Positions 16,104-25,266 of a DNA stretch of 64,000 nucleotides are shown in pieces. Every line of letters begins with the position of its first letter. Positions within the stretch are counted from its first letter, which is position 1. The DNA is taken from NCBI GenBank assembly GCA_017557665.1, contig JAFYYI010000002.1:113333-177332 (forward strand), written 5' to 3'. Made by a program: the position numbers and the translations under genes. Origin of the DNA: Muribaculaceae bacterium (GTDB lineage Bacteria > Bacteroidota > Bacteroidia > Bacteroidales > Muribaculaceae). Under the pieces are notes generated by a model. It saw nothing but the letters and a program-made list of their open reading frames with translations. It searched no databases and had not been told where the DNA came from.

Positions 16104-18677
16104 TTATCCGCAGCGAGAGGTACCGCAATTGGTGCAGATAAGGCATCCTTCCTGATAGACCAGCGTGTCCTGGCCACAATTGGGACAACGCTCGGCAGCG
16201 GCCTCGCCATTGTGGATGTAGCGCTTGAGCGCACGCTCAACACCCATCTTCCATGTGTTAATGGACTGGCTGTCAAGCTCCAGACTGCTCACAAGCTTGA
16301 GCACCTGCGGAATGGGCATACCATAACGCAAGACACCCGAAATCAGTTTAGCATAGTTCCAGAACTCGGGATTGAACTTCTCGGACAAGCCCTCGATAGT
16401 CGTCTTGAAGCCACGCTTGTTGATAAACTGGAAGTCATAGCGTTTCACACCATCCTCTCCCACAGCCTTGATAATCTTTCCCTTGGTGACCGATTTGGGA
16501 CAGAAAATGCCCTCATCGTCATCGGCAATACCGGTGAAAATCTCATAGGGACGTCCGTCGATCAAACCGATGAAGGCAATCCATTTTTCTTTCTTGTTCT
16601 GGAAACGCACAACGTCGGCCTCCAGCTCAACAGGACGCTTGAGAATGTGTTCCTCCTCAGCGATGTAACGGCTTGCACCCTCCTCTTTGGCGGCTTTTTC
16701 CTTTTCTTCCTCTTTCTTCTTGTCGTTGTCGCTCAAAGCCACGAGCACACCAGTGCGGGAGCCATCACGATATACCGTACAGCCCTTGCAGCCGCTGCGC
16801 CAAGCCTCGACATAGAGCTTATTGACCATTTCCTCGCTGATATCGTTGGGCAGGTTGATGGTCACGCTGATGCTGTGGTCCACCCACTTCTGCACCTCGC
16901 CTTGCATCCTCACCTTGTTCACCCAATCCACATCGTTGGCAGTGGCCTTATAATAAGGTGATTTCTCAACAATGGCATTCAATTCCTCTTGCGTGTAGTC
17001 ACGACGTACAGGGATGTTGTTGATATTCATCCAGGTCACCAGCTTATGGTGATAGACGATGAACTCCTCAAACGAGTCGCCATTCTCGTCAACCAGGTCA
17101 ACATGAACGTCTTTGTCGCTGGGATTCACCTTGCGACGACGCTTGTAAACCGGCATGAAGACGGGCTCGATACCCGAAGTAGTTTGGGTCAACAAACTTG
17201 TGGTGCCCGTGGGAGCAATGGTCAGGCAGGCGATGTTACGACGACCATATTTCACCATCTCCTCATAGAGTTTCGGGTCGGCTTCACGAAGGCGGTTAAT
17301 GTAGGGATTGTTTTCCTCACGCTTGGCATCATAAATCTCAAATGCGCCACGTTCCTTGGCCATCTGCACCGATGAGCCATAGGCTGCCAGAGCCAGTGCG
17401 CGGTGTACGCTTACCGAAAATTCAGTGGCTTCGGGCGTTCCGTAACGCAATCCCATAGCAGCTATCATGTCACCCTCACCCGTGGTGCCGACACCAGTGC
17501 GGCGGCCCTTGAGGGTCTTGTTGCGGATCTTGTTCCACAAGTTCGTCTCAGTGGTTTTAACCTCGCCTGTTTCAGGATCTGACTTGATTTTCTCGAGAAT
17601 CTTCTCGATTTTCTCCATCTCAAGGTCAATGATATCATCCATCATGCGCTGGGCGCAAGCCACATGTTCAGCAAAGAGGTCGAAGTCGAAATAAGCCTCA
17701 GGCATGAAGGGGTTCTTCACGTAGCTGTACAGGTTGATGGCGATGAGGCGGCAGCTGTCATAGGGGCACAAGGGAATTTCACCGCAAGGATTGGTCGAAA
17801 TGGTCTTGAAACCCAAGTCAGCATAGCAGTCGGGCACCGATTCGCGAGTAATTGTATCCCAGAAGAGAATACCCGGCTCGGCGCTGCGCCATGCGTTGTG
17901 CACGATCTTGGCCCATAATTTTGCGGCATCAGTGTCTTTCTCATAAATGGGCTTGTCGCTATCAATCGGATATTGCTGATGATAAGGTTTACCCTCCACT
18001 GCTGCACGCATGAAATCGTCATCGATGCGGACCGACACGTTGGCGCCGGTCACTTTGCCCTCTTCCATCTTGGCGTCGATAAACGACTCGGCATCGGGAT
18101 GCTTGATGCTCACAGTGAGCATCAACGCTCCACGGCGACCGTCCTGAGCCACCTCGCGGGTACTGTTGCTGTAACGCACCATGAAGGGCACCAGGCCCGT
18201 TGAAGTCAGGGCGCTGTTCTTGACAGGAGACCCTTTGGGACGGATATGGGACAAGTCATGGCCCACACCTCCGCGGCGCTTCATGAGCTGCACCTGCTCC
18301 TCATCGATTTTGAGGATGCCGCCATAACTGTCGGGCTCACCGTCCAGTCCAACGACAAAGCAGTTGCTCAGCGAACCCACCTGGAAATTGTTGCCGATTC
18401 CAGCCATCGGACTGCCCTGAGGCACGATATAACGGAAATGACTCATCAGATCGAAGAGCCGGTCCTCGGTCAAGGGATTGGGATACTTATTCTCAATGCG
18501 GGCGATTTCGCGCGCGATGCGACGATGCATGTCGTCGGGGGTCAACTCAAATAGATGACCGAAAGAGTCTTTCAGGGCATATTTCGTCGCCCAAACCCTG
18601 GCAGCGAGTTCATCGCCGTCAAAGTATTGCAGCGAGGCCTCGTATGCCTGCTGGTAAGTGTAGGTTTTTTGTTCCAT
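16104..18677 (-). CDS. nrdJ: Class II (B12-dependent) ribonucleoside-diphosphate reductase
   Basis: 857 residues. Catalytic features of the adenosylcobalamin-dependent class are visible: the redox cysteine in GSLSNCFVV (about residue 109), the N-x-C-x-E loop TNPCGEIPLCPYDSC, and the barrel loops VGTTGEGDM and IAPTGTTSLL. The C-terminus is a zinc-ribbon-like CPNCGQD...CLICTNCGTSRCG, which also carries the mobile cysteine pair used for reduction. The enzyme makes deoxyribonucleotides with cobalamin as radical source and is oxygen-independent, fitting a gut anaerobe. An acidic/basic insert of repeated K and E (KKKEEEKEKAAKEEG) precedes the last 200 residues. Single-gene unit with its own promoter and terminator. 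I see no cobalamin riboswitch in the leader of about 70 nt. Confidence 0.95.
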   Translation of the reverse strand: MEQKTYTYQQAYEASLQYFDGDELAARVWATKYALKDSFGHLFELTPDDMHRRIAREIARIENKYPNPLTEDRLFDLMSHFRYIVPQGSPMAGIGNNFQVGSLSNCFVVGLDGEPDSYGGILKIDEEQVQLMKRRGGVGHDLSHIRPKGSPVKNSALTSTGLVPFMVRYSNSTREVAQDGRRGALMLTVSIKHPDAESFIDAKMEEGKVTGANVSVRIDDDFMRAAVEGKPYHQQYPIDSDKPIYEKDTDAAKLWAKIVHNAWRSAEPGILFWDTITRESVPDCYADLGFKTISTNPCGEIPLCPYDSCRLIAINLYSYVKNPFMPEAYFDFDLFAEHVACAQRMMDDIIDLEMEKIEKILEKIKSDPETGEVKTTETNLWNKIRNKTLKGRRTGVGTTGEGDMIAAMGLRYGTPEATEFSVSVHRALALAAYGSSVQMAKERGAFEIYDAKREENNPYINRLREADPKLYEEMVKYGRRNIACLTIAPTGTTSLLTQTTSGIEPVFMPVYKRRRKVNPSDKDVHVDLVDENGDSFEEFIVYHHKLVTWMNINNIPVRRDYTQEELNAIVEKSPYYKATANDVDWVNKVRMQGEVQKWVDHSISVTINLPNDISEEMVNKLYVEAWRSGCKGCTVYRDGSRTGVLVALSDNDKKKEEEKEKAAKEEGASRYIAEEEHILKRPVELEADVVRFQNKKEKWIAFIGLIDGRPYEIFTGIADDDEGIFCPKSVTKGKIIKAVGEDGVKRYDFQFINKRGFKTTIEGLSEKFNPEFWNYAKLISGVLRYGMPIPQVLKLVSSLELDSQSINTWKMGVERALKRYIHNGEAAAERCPNCGQDTLVYQEGCLICTNCGTSRCG

Positions 18678-18751
18678 TGCTATCTTGTTGAAATTCTGTT
18701 GTTTTTAAGGATTAAATCGATCTTGGTATTGCCATAACGGCAAAAACCTCG

Positions 18752-18782
18752 CAAAGGTAATAAGTTTGTTTTGAATAACAAA
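18752..18782 (-). promoter_or_regulatory. Promoter of the class II RNR gene
   Basis: Minus-strand TTTG (18782-18779), 19 nt, TACCTTTG (18759-18752): a perfect Bacteroidetes consensus. It predicts a leader of roughly 70 nt before the ATG at 18677. Confidence 0.75.
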
Positions 18783-18924
18783 ATAATTCAAGGGTTTTCT
18801 AAAGTTTTTCAAAAAAAATCATAGTTATTTGTTTTTCAAGTATTTAAGTTTTTACGAATGAGAAAAAGTTTTCCAAAACATCAATTATGTGCAAAGCAAA
18901 GTGGCTCAAAATAAATCATTTGCA

Positions 18925-18961
18925 ACAAAAAAAGTGGGTTCCCCATAATGGGGAGCCCACT
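18925..18961 (-). terminator. Terminator of the OmpA-family lipoprotein gene
   Basis: Stem AGTGGGTTCCCC (18933-18944) / GGGGAGCCCACT (18950-18961), 12 bp with one G-U pair, followed on the minus strand by TTTTTTTGTTG; 22 nt after the stop at 18984. Confidence 0.85.
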
Positions 18962-18983
18962 CTGTAGACATGCGGTAAAATAC

Positions 18984-19673
18984 TTACTGGAGCGTACCGT
19001 CCTGAGCTGCCTTGATCATTTCCTCATTGGCAGTGATGTAAATTTCTACACGACGGTTCTGTGCACGGCCTGCCTCGGTGTCATTGCTGGCAACGGGATA
19101 GTCATAAGCAAGACCCCTGCTGGAGAGACGCTTGGAGGGAACACCTGCGTTGGTCAGGTAGCTCTTCACCTCATTAGCACGTGCATTGGACACTTTCTCA
19201 TTAGCAGCACGGGTGCCCACGTTGTCGGTGTGACCGTAAATCTGAACATCGGTCTGGGGGTTGTTGAGCAACGATGTGGCAAACTTGTTGAGCGAAGCCT
19301 TGGCGCCTTCACCCAGCTTAGAGCTGTTGAAAGCAAACAGAATACCATCATCGAAGGTCACCTTGATGCCCTCAAAGCCATTCACGTCGGTAACAGTGTC
19401 AACCTGAGCGCCGGCGATCTGAGCCAGCTCTTGAGCCTGCTTGTCCATCTTCTTGCCGATGAGCGTGCCGGCTACGCCGCCAGCCACAGCACCAATTGCA
19501 CCGCCGATGGCAGCACCCTTGCCCTTACCGATAAGGGCACCAATGCCTGCGCCGATAGCAGCGCCACCGCCGGTACCGATGAGGCCACCCTTAGCGGCAT
19601 TGTTCAATGAATTACAGCTCGAGATGCCGAGCATCAACATTCCACTCAATAATACGCATAAAAACTTTTTCAT
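18984..19673 (-). CDS. OmpA-family lipoprotein with glycine zipper
   Basis: 229 residues. Lipoprotein signal MKKFLCVLLSGMLMLGISSC (lipobox ISSC). Residues about 28-75 are a glycine-zipper region (GLIGTGGGAAIGAGIGALIG and a second GAAIGGAIGAVAGGVAG unit) able to insert in or associate with membranes. Residues about 100-215 form an OmpA C-terminal peptidoglycan-binding domain, with IYGHTDNVGTRAANEKVSNA and the RRVEIYI end; the diaminopimelate-contacting Asp and Arg are present. The protein probably ties the outer membrane to peptidoglycan. Monocistronic: own TATATTTG box upstream and terminator downstream. Confidence 0.92.
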   Translation of the reverse strand: MKKFLCVLLSGMLMLGISSCNSLNNAAKGGLIGTGGGAAIGAGIGALIGKGKGAAIGGAIGAVAGGVAGTLIGKKMDKQAQELAQIAGAQVDTVTDVNGFEGIKVTFDDGILFAFNSSKLGEGAKASLNKFATSLLNNPQTDVQIYGHTDNVGTRAANEKVSNARANEVKSYLTNAGVPSKRLSSRGLAYDYPVASNDTEAGRAQNRRVEIYITANEEMIKAAQDGTLQ

Positions 19674-19723
19674 TTTTGTGATATTTTAATGAATAATGTG
19701 AATTGTCACTTGTTTACAACTTG

Positions 19724-19731
19724 CAAATATA
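19724..19731 (-). promoter_or_regulatory. -7 element of the OmpA lipoprotein gene
   Basis: Minus-strand TATATTTG, 50 nt upstream of the ATG at 19673; the matching -33 element is not evident. Confidence 0.45.
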
Positions 19732-19818
19732 GTAAAACTTTTTTTACACACATCATTTTAGACCAAAAAATGTCAATATCGTTTAACAAACAATGGTTTT
19801 TAAGATGGAGTGAGATAC

Positions 19819-19860
19819 AAAAAACATTGCACAACAACCCTTCTGGACTGCTGTGCAATG
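19819..19860 (-). terminator. Terminator of fbp
   Basis: 9-bp stem CATTGCACA (19825-19833) / TGTGCAATG (19852-19860), followed on the minus strand by TTTTTTG; 21 nt after the fbp stop. Confidence 0.8.
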
Positions 19861-19881
19861 GGTACAGTTGTGATTAAATCG

Positions 19882-21891
19882 TTAACGCTTATTGGTGATG
19901 GGGCGCAGGTTGCGCTCCTTGAGGTCGCCTGAGCGGTAGGCGTCAAGCAATTCCTTGAGATCATCAATCTGTGAACGCAGTTCAGCACCGATGTCGGTGT
20001 CGTTGACCAGCATACGGTGATTGGTCAGCTCAACCATGTTGCGTGTGGACTTGATATCCTGTCCCAAACGCACGGCCTCGTCGATCGATGAGAAGGGCTC
20101 GTGCTGCACGAGGTCGAAGCCACGCGAGTGATAAACCAGCGTGTAGCCTGCGATTCCCGTCTCGGGCTGATAGGCCTTAGAGAAACCGCCGTCGATCACC
20201 ATGAGTTTTCCGCCAGCCTTGATGGGGTTCTCGCCCTTGATGGTCTTGACGGGCACGTGTCCGTTGATGATGTGGCGGTGGTCGCCCTGAACGCCAAACT
20301 CGTCAAGAATCGCGTCAACCACCTCGGGATTGTCACGCATGGTGTAATAGGCGCCCTTAATTTCCTTATGGGTGTCCTTGTCGGCAATGAAGTAGCGCTC
20401 GAATGTCGCCATCTTGCTCTTGTCAAAAGCGGGAGAATCCTGTCCGCACCACAGGTACCACAGGTAATCAAGCGCGAAAGCTTGTTCTTCGGGATCCTCG
20501 CAGCCGAAGTAGGCCTCACGGATGAGGGTTCCGGCTCGTTTCAACAAGCCCTTGCCATGGAACTTCTCGCCACGGATTTTCACATCCTTGAGGGTACCGT
20601 CCTGGTTCAAGGGGATGGAGGCGTGATAGAGCAAGTTGCCATTGCTGATGGTATAGAGGCAGCCATTGCTGAAGAGGCACTTCATGTGCTTGCGCAACTT
20701 CTCGCTCTCGGTGAACGACTGGTGCAACTTGTTGACGATGGATTCCTCTTCGGCGGTCAGCTTGTAAGGATGCTTGGGATCCACGGTCGGGAAATTGGTG
20801 TCGAGCAACTCATATTCCTTGCCATCAATCTTGATGACACCCTTCTTGAGGTCCATCTTGTCAAGCAGCAGACGGTCTTTCATGCCGAAGTCGGGGCGAC
20901 GTTTGATAGCGGCAGCCTCGAGCTTAAACTGGATGATGCTGATGGCTTTATGCATCTGGGCCACAAGCTGTGCCGTGCGTGCTCGCTCGGGATCCTTGGC
21001 ACTGCCGTCCTTGGGCAGGAAGCGCTCGCAGGGGTCGTCGGCATAGGTGTCCATGGCAAAGGTGGCCAGCGGCAGCAGGTTGATGCCATAGCCGTCCTCA
21101 AGCACGCCGTGATTGCCATAGCGCAGGGCGATGCGCAGCACGTTAGCGATGCTGCAGTCGTTACCGGCGGCTGCGCCCATCCACAGGATATCGTGGTTGC
21201 CCCACTGGATGTCGAAGTTGTGGAAATTGCACAGGATATCCATGATTTTGTCAGGACTGGGGCCGCGGTCAAAGACATCGCCCAGGATGTGCAGCATGTC
21301 GATGGTGAGCTGCTGGATGAGGTTGCACATGGCGGTGATGAACTCCTCGGCGCGATGGGTCGAGATGATGGTTTTGACAATCACGTCGACGTAGGCCTGC
21401 TTGTTGGGGTCGCTGCTGTGCTCGTGCATCAGCTCCTGGATGATGTAGGAGAAGTCTTGCGGCAGCGCTTTGTGCACCTTGGAGCGGCTGTATTTTGACG
21501 ACACATTGCGGCATACTTTCACCAGCCTGTTGATGGTGATGAAATACCAGTCATGGAGGTCGTCCTCATCGGTGATATCATCCTTCACCAGCTCGAGTTT
21601 CTCGGTAGGATAATAGATGAGGGTGCACAAGTCCTTCTGCTCACGGGTGCTCAGGGAGTCGTTGAAGATTTCCCCCACCTTGCGCTTGATGGTTCCGCTG
21701 GCGTTGCGCAGCACGTGCTGGAAGGCCAGGAACTCTCCGTGCAGGTCGGCCAGGAAATGCTCGGTGCCCTTGGGCAGGTTCAGAATCGCCTCGAGGTTGA
21801 TGATCTCGGTACTGGCGGTTGCCACATTGGGGAAGCTGCGGGATAGCAGTTTCAGGAAATAAAGGTCTCGTTTTCTTTCTTCGGGTTTCAT
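19882..21891 (-). CDS. fbp: Class III fructose-1,6-bisphosphatase
   Basis: 669 residues, the normal length of the class III (Firmicutes/Bacteroidetes) enzyme, which is unrelated to E. coli Fbp and belongs to the calcineurin-like phosphoesterases. Metal-binding motifs are visible: FLADLHGEF at about 41-49, HILGDVFDRGPSPDKIMD at about 195-212 and QWGNHDILWMGAAAG at about 220-235, with the later GHVPVK and YHSRGF segments. It dephosphorylates fructose-1,6-bisphosphate in gluconeogenesis in the cytoplasm. Start MKPEERKRDLYFLKLLSRSFP matches the family. Monocistronic, with a terminator at 19825-19860. Confidence 0.97.
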   Translation of the reverse strand: MKPEERKRDLYFLKLLSRSFPNVATASTEIINLEAILNLPKGTEHFLADLHGEFLAFQHVLRNASGTIKRKVGEIFNDSLSTREQKDLCTLIYYPTEKLELVKDDITDEDDLHDWYFITINRLVKVCRNVSSKYSRSKVHKALPQDFSYIIQELMHEHSSDPNKQAYVDVIVKTIISTHRAEEFITAMCNLIQQLTIDMLHILGDVFDRGPSPDKIMDILCNFHNFDIQWGNHDILWMGAAAGNDCSIANVLRIALRYGNHGVLEDGYGINLLPLATFAMDTYADDPCERFLPKDGSAKDPERARTAQLVAQMHKAISIIQFKLEAAAIKRRPDFGMKDRLLLDKMDLKKGVIKIDGKEYELLDTNFPTVDPKHPYKLTAEEESIVNKLHQSFTESEKLRKHMKCLFSNGCLYTISNGNLLYHASIPLNQDGTLKDVKIRGEKFHGKGLLKRAGTLIREAYFGCEDPEEQAFALDYLWYLWCGQDSPAFDKSKMATFERYFIADKDTHKEIKGAYYTMRDNPEVVDAILDEFGVQGDHRHIINGHVPVKTIKGENPIKAGGKLMVIDGGFSKAYQPETGIAGYTLVYHSRGFDLVQHEPFSSIDEAVRLGQDIKSTRNMVELTNHRMLVNDTDIGAELRSQIDDLKELLDAYRSGDLKERNLRPITNKR

Positions 21892-21958
21892 AGTCTTTGC
21901 TATAGCTTTTGAGTTTAAGGTATATATCTATAGTTATAACGTTAATTGTTAACAAATA

Positions 21959-23281
21959 TTATCTGAGCAGTGAGATTCTCACCTTTTTGCCTTTCACTTT
22001 GGCTTGCTGGAGCCGCTGGAGCACTGCCCTGGCCTGATCGTGCGGAATGGCTGCCAGGGCGTAATGGTCGCGCACATCGATGTGGCCAATGCTGGCGGCA
22101 GCTATGCCTCCCTGGTTGGCGATAAAGCCCATGATGTCGCCCTTGGACAGCTTTTCCTTCTTGCCGGCCTGGAAATAGAGGGTTGCCATGGGGGCTGCCG
22201 GCATCTTGCCGCACGGCTCGGGCACGAACGTCTCGCCGATGCTCACCCAATCGGGCAACTGCTCGCCGGGGGCGGTGATGACAAAGGCTTCTCCACGGGC
22301 ATCCACACGCGCCGTGCGCCCGTTGCGGTGGATGTAGGCCTGCTCGTTCACGGGCAGGTGATAATGGACGATGTGGGTCACCGTGTCGATATCCAGCCCT
22401 CGTGAAGCGAGGTCGGTCGAGACAAGCACGTTCTTGCTGCCGTTGTTGAACATGGCCACGGCACACTCACGCAGCTGCTGGTCCAGCGCGCCGTGATACA
22501 GCCCGGCGTCAACGTGATGCTTGACAAGGTACTGGTGGACGCGTTCGGCACTGTCGCGGAAGCCCACGAACACGATGATCTTTCCGTCGCCCACGCTCTG
22601 GAGCAACTGCCGCAGGCAATCCAGCTTATCTTTGTCGGCCGCTGCCACCTGCCACACCTTGATGCGCTCGGCGGGCTGTTGGGTTGCGTTCAGCACATCG
22701 AGGACGAAGGGATTGTGCAGGCGCACGTAGTCGGGCACCACGTCAAGCACAGTGGCCGAGGCGAGCATGCGGCGGCCGAGGCAAGGCATCAGTTTGAGCA
22801 ACTGGCGCATCTCGTCTTCAAAGCCCAGTTCCAGCGCCTTGTCCAGCTCGTCGAGCACCAGCAGCCGCGTGCCCCGCAAGTCGATGTGGCCGCGCTTGTG
22901 GTGGTCCAACAAGCGGCCGGGAGTGGCAACGATGATGTCGGGAACGACCGTGAGCGACGACTTCTCATCGGCCACAGCGTGACCGCCGTAGCATGGGGTC
23001 ACCTTGTAGCCATCGGCAAGCCGTCGCAGCACCTCGGCGGTCTGCAGCACTAGTTCCCGTGACGGGGCCATCACCACGGCCTGCAGCTGCCCCGTCGGCG
23101 GTTTCAGGGCCTGCAACAGGCACAAGGCAAAAGCCAGGGTCTTGCCTGTTCCCGTGGGCGAATAGAGCACCAGGTCTCCCCCGCCCCGTTTCCACTGGTC
23201 CAGGGCTTGCCGCTGCATGTCGTTGAGCCGGTCAATGCCCATGCGCTGCTTCACGATGTTGAATAGCTCGGTCTCCTTCAT
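21959..23281 (-). CDS. DbpA-like DEAD-box RNA helicase
   Basis: 440 residues from the ATG at 23281. Motifs in order: GGDLVLYSPTGTGKTLAFAL (Q-motif region and Walker A), APSRELVLQ (Ia), LVLDELDKALELGF (motif II is DELD rather than DEAD), SATV (III), VSTDLASRGLDI (V) and HRNGRTAR (VI). The C-terminal 75 residues (TLYFQAGKKEKLSKGDIMGF...VRISLL) are a DbpA-type RNA-recognition domain, which in E. coli DbpA targets hairpin 92 of 23S rRNA during large-subunit assembly. A six-residue longer form would need a TTG start overlapping the promoter; TAATTTTG at 23304-23311 makes the ATG at 23281 the likely start with a very short leader. Divergent from the phosphoesterase gene. Confidence 0.93.
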   Translation of the reverse strand: MKETELFNIVKQRMGIDRLNDMQRQALDQWKRGGGDLVLYSPTGTGKTLAFALCLLQALKPPTGQLQAVVMAPSRELVLQTAEVLRRLADGYKVTPCYGGHAVADEKSSLTVVPDIIVATPGRLLDHHKRGHIDLRGTRLLVLDELDKALELGFEDEMRQLLKLMPCLGRRMLASATVLDVVPDYVRLHNPFVLDVLNATQQPAERIKVWQVAAADKDKLDCLRQLLQSVGDGKIIVFVGFRDSAERVHQYLVKHHVDAGLYHGALDQQLRECAVAMFNNGSKNVLVSTDLASRGLDIDTVTHIVHYHLPVNEQAYIHRNGRTARVDARGEAFVITAPGEQLPDWVSIGETFVPEPCGKMPAAPMATLYFQAGKKEKLSKGDIMGFIANQGGIAAASIGHIDVRDHYALAAIPHDQARAVLQRLQQAKVKGKKVRISLLR

Positions 23282-23303
23282 TGCCAATTTGTCTTTCAAA
23301 CCA

Positions 23304-23311
23304 CAAAATTA
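23304..23311 (-). promoter_or_regulatory. -7 element of the DbpA-like helicase gene
   Basis: Minus-strand TAATTTTG, 23 nt upstream of the chosen ATG (23281). It decides against the longer TTG start at 23299. Confidence 0.5.
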
Positions 23312-23354
23312 GTTAATTCTGCCGTTCCGTCACACATGTTAGCTCGAATCTTTG

Positions 23355-23362
23355 TATTTTTG
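23355..23362 (+). promoter_or_regulatory. -7 element of the phosphoesterase gene
   Basis: TATTTTTG, 21 nt before the ATG at 23384. It lies inside the longer open frame that begins at 23336, so that earlier start is unlikely. Confidence 0.55.
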
Positions 23363-23383
23363 CCCTCCAAAAAGGTTGACTCT

Positions 23384-24508
23384 ATGGCAAGATTCTTGAT
23401 TGTGGCGCTCGCCGTGATGATCCTCATGCAGGGCTATGTGGCGTGGCACGTGTGGCGCATTCTGCCTTTCTCCACACCGGTGAAGGGCATCGTCTTGGCC
23501 CTCATGTTGGCCGCCCTGGCCTGCATGGTGCTTCAGTTCATGAGCGACAGCCTGCCCTTGGGCGTCGCCACGGCGATGTATGAAATCGGCAACTCGTGGC
23601 TCGTCATCATGTTCTACCTGTTGCTGGCGTTCCTGCTGCTCGACATCGGGCGCCTGGTGCACCTGGTGCCGGCCTCCTGGCTCAAGGAGTGTGGCGTGAG
23701 TTCGGCGGTGCTGACGGCCGTCATGCTGGTGACCTTCGTTGGCGGCAACATCCATTATCACAACAAGCAGCGCCGCGAGATCAACCTCACGACCGACAAG
23801 CCGTTGCCCCGCCCTGTCAGGATAGTCATGCTGAGCGACCTGCACGCCGGGTTTCATAACCGCCGGGCCGAGGTGGGCCGATGGGTGGACATGATCAATG
23901 CCGAGAGGCCCGACCTCATCCTGATTGCGGGCGACCTGATTGACGGCAACGTCAGGCCGCTGCTGGCCCAGGGCACCGCCGACGAGCTGCGCCGGCTCCA
24001 GGCGCCTGCCTATGCCTGTCTGGGCAATCACGAGTACATCGCCGGCCTCGACCGGGCCATCGACTTCATCAGGCAGACCGGCATCGTGCTCTTGCGCGAC
24101 AGCACGGCGACCGTCGGCGGCGTGACCGTCGTGGGCCGCGACGACCGCACGGGTCGCCACCGCAAGAGCGTCGCGGGGCTGATGCAGGGCGTGGACACCG
24201 CCCAGGGCTATGTGATCATGCTCGACCACCAGCCGTTCCGGCTCGAACAGGCCGAGCAGGGCGGCGTGGACCTGCAACTCAGCGGACACACCCACCGGGG
24301 CCAGGTGTGGCCCTTGAACTGGGTGACGAGGGCGATGTATGAGTGTGACTACGGCAGCTACAGGCGCGGCGCGACCCGTTATTACGTCAGTTCGGGCATG
24401 GGCATCTGGGGCGGCAAGTTCCGCATCGGCACCAGCTCGGAGTATGCCGTCATCACCGTCACGCCCTCGCGCCCGTCAACAGCGGCGATGACACGACAAG
24501 AGCAGTGA
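23384..24508 (+). CDS. Membrane-anchored metallophosphoesterase (YkuE-like)
   Basis: 374 residues from the ATG at 23384. Four hydrophobic segments fill about residues 1-130 (MARFLIVALAVMILMQGYVA first), followed by a calcineurin-like phosphoesterase domain with all metal ligands: MLSDLHAG, IAGDLIDG, CLGNHEY, MLDHQPF and LSGHTHRGQ. Domain order and membrane anchor match the YkuE/YaeI group, several of which act on lipid-linked diphosphates or UDP-diacylglucosamine-type substrates; no substrate can be assigned. Divergent promoters separate it from the DbpA-like helicase gene. The gene is visibly more GC-rich than the flanking regions. Confidence 0.9.
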   Translation: MARFLIVALAVMILMQGYVAWHVWRILPFSTPVKGIVLALMLAALACMVLQFMSDSLPLGVATAMYEIGNSWLVIMFYLLLAFLLLDIGRLVHLVPASWLKECGVSSAVLTAVMLVTFVGGNIHYHNKQRREINLTTDKPLPRPVRIVMLSDLHAGFHNRRAEVGRWVDMINAERPDLILIAGDLIDGNVRPLLAQGTADELRRLQAPAYACLGNHEYIAGLDRAIDFIRQTGIVLLRDSTATVGGVTVVGRDDRTGRHRKSVAGLMQGVDTAQGYVIMLDHQPFRLEQAEQGGVDLQLSGHTHRGQVWPLNWVTRAMYECDYGSYRRGATRYYVSSGMGIWGGKFRIGTSSEYAVITVTPSRPSTAAMTRQEQ

Positions 24509-24699
24509 AAACAATAGGGAATGATTGACCCTGAAAGTTTTTTTTAATGCTAATTACGCTAATGAGACGAATTACAATAATAAAGAATCACATCATTAAA
24601 ATTAGATAAATTCGTGAAATTAGCATTAGCCCCGCAGGGTTTTTGGGGGGAGGGCAACAATATCATTGACTAAAAACCGATAACATCATCATTATATCT

Positions 24700-25158
24700 A
24701 TGGCAACCGAAATCGAACGCAAATTTCTTGTCGTCACCGACGACTACAGGCGGCTGGCCTGCTGCCGACACGAGATCAGGCAGGGCTACCTCTCGAGGGT
24801 GCCCGAGCGCACGGTCCGGGTGAGAATCTGTGACGACACGGCCTGCATCACCATCAAGGGCCGCGCAGTGGGGGCCGCGCGCCCCGAGTTTGAATACACC
24901 ATACCGCTCGACGACGCGCGGCAGCTGATGACCCTGTGCGAGCCGCCCGTGATCGTCAAGACGCGGCACATTGTCATCCATGAGGGCAACCGGTGGGAGG
25001 TCGACGAGTTCCACGACGAACTGCAGGGACTGGTCATCGCCGAACTGGAAATCCCCGACGTGGAACACCGCTTCGCCCTGCCGGACTTCCTGGGGCGCGA
25101 AGTGACCGACGACCGACGCTACTATAACGCCAGCCTGGGGACAAACGGAAACAGATAA
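24700..25158 (+). CDS. CYTH-domain protein (inorganic triphosphatase-like)
   Basis: 152 residues. It opens with the CYTH signature MATEIERKFLV (the ExExK metal/triphosphate motif) and continues with tunnel residues RQGYLS, TVRVRI, CITIKG, EFEYTIP and the late acidic WEVDEFH...LVIAELEIP. Bacterial single-domain CYTH proteins of this length hydrolyse inorganic tripolyphosphate or related triphosphates in the cytoplasm. The gene is preceded by a 191-nt AT-rich gap and followed by the promoter of the LptF/G-type gene. Confidence 0.92.
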   Translation: MATEIERKFLVVTDDYRRLACCRHEIRQGYLSRVPERTVRVRICDDTACITIKGRAVGAARPEFEYTIPLDDARQLMTLCEPPVIVKTRHIVIHEGNRWEVDEFHDELQGLVIAELEIPDVEHRFALPDFLGREVTDDRRYYNASLGTNGNR

Positions 25159-25217
25159 TCAAACACCCTATTTTTAAAAAAACCAGTGTCCTTACCCCTT
25201 GTGCGCCGGTTTTTTTG

Positions 25218-25225
25218 TATTTTTG
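25218..25225 (+). promoter_or_regulatory. -7 element of the LptF/G permease gene
   Basis: TATTTTTG, 42 nt before the ATG at 25267. Because it sits inside the longer open frame starting at 25186, it argues for the downstream start. Confidence 0.55.
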
Positions 25226-25266
25226 CAGCCGTCAACAGCAACCAAATCGCCAGCACGGCCACCACT

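Larger units (their letters stand above)
18678..18983. other. Intergenic region between OmpA lipoprotein and RNR genes
   Basis: 306 nt holding, from right to left on the minus strand, the RNR leader and promoter (18752-18782), an AT-rich spacer without visible structure (about 18783-18925) and, next to the OmpA gene, its terminator (18925-18961). No additional gene seen. Confidence 0.6.

Noticed and set aside
18678..18760. Cobalamin riboswitch in the leader of the B12-dependent RNR gene
   Set aside because: The leader is only about 70 nt and lacks the B12-box; only a small 5-bp hairpin is visible.
20101..21498. 465-codon plus-strand open frame opposite fbp
   Set aside because: Mirror of a highly conserved enzyme gene; composition (V, H, L, G) typical of antisense reading of GC-biased codons.
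23336..23383. Upstream 16 codons of the phosphoesterase frame as real coding sequence
   Set aside because: The TATTTTTG promoter box lies within them; MARFLIVALAV from 23384 is a proper membrane-anchor start.
23339..24295. 318-codon minus-strand frame opposite the phosphoesterase
   Set aside because: Antisense product without motifs; the plus-strand gene has intact metal-binding motifs and a promoter.
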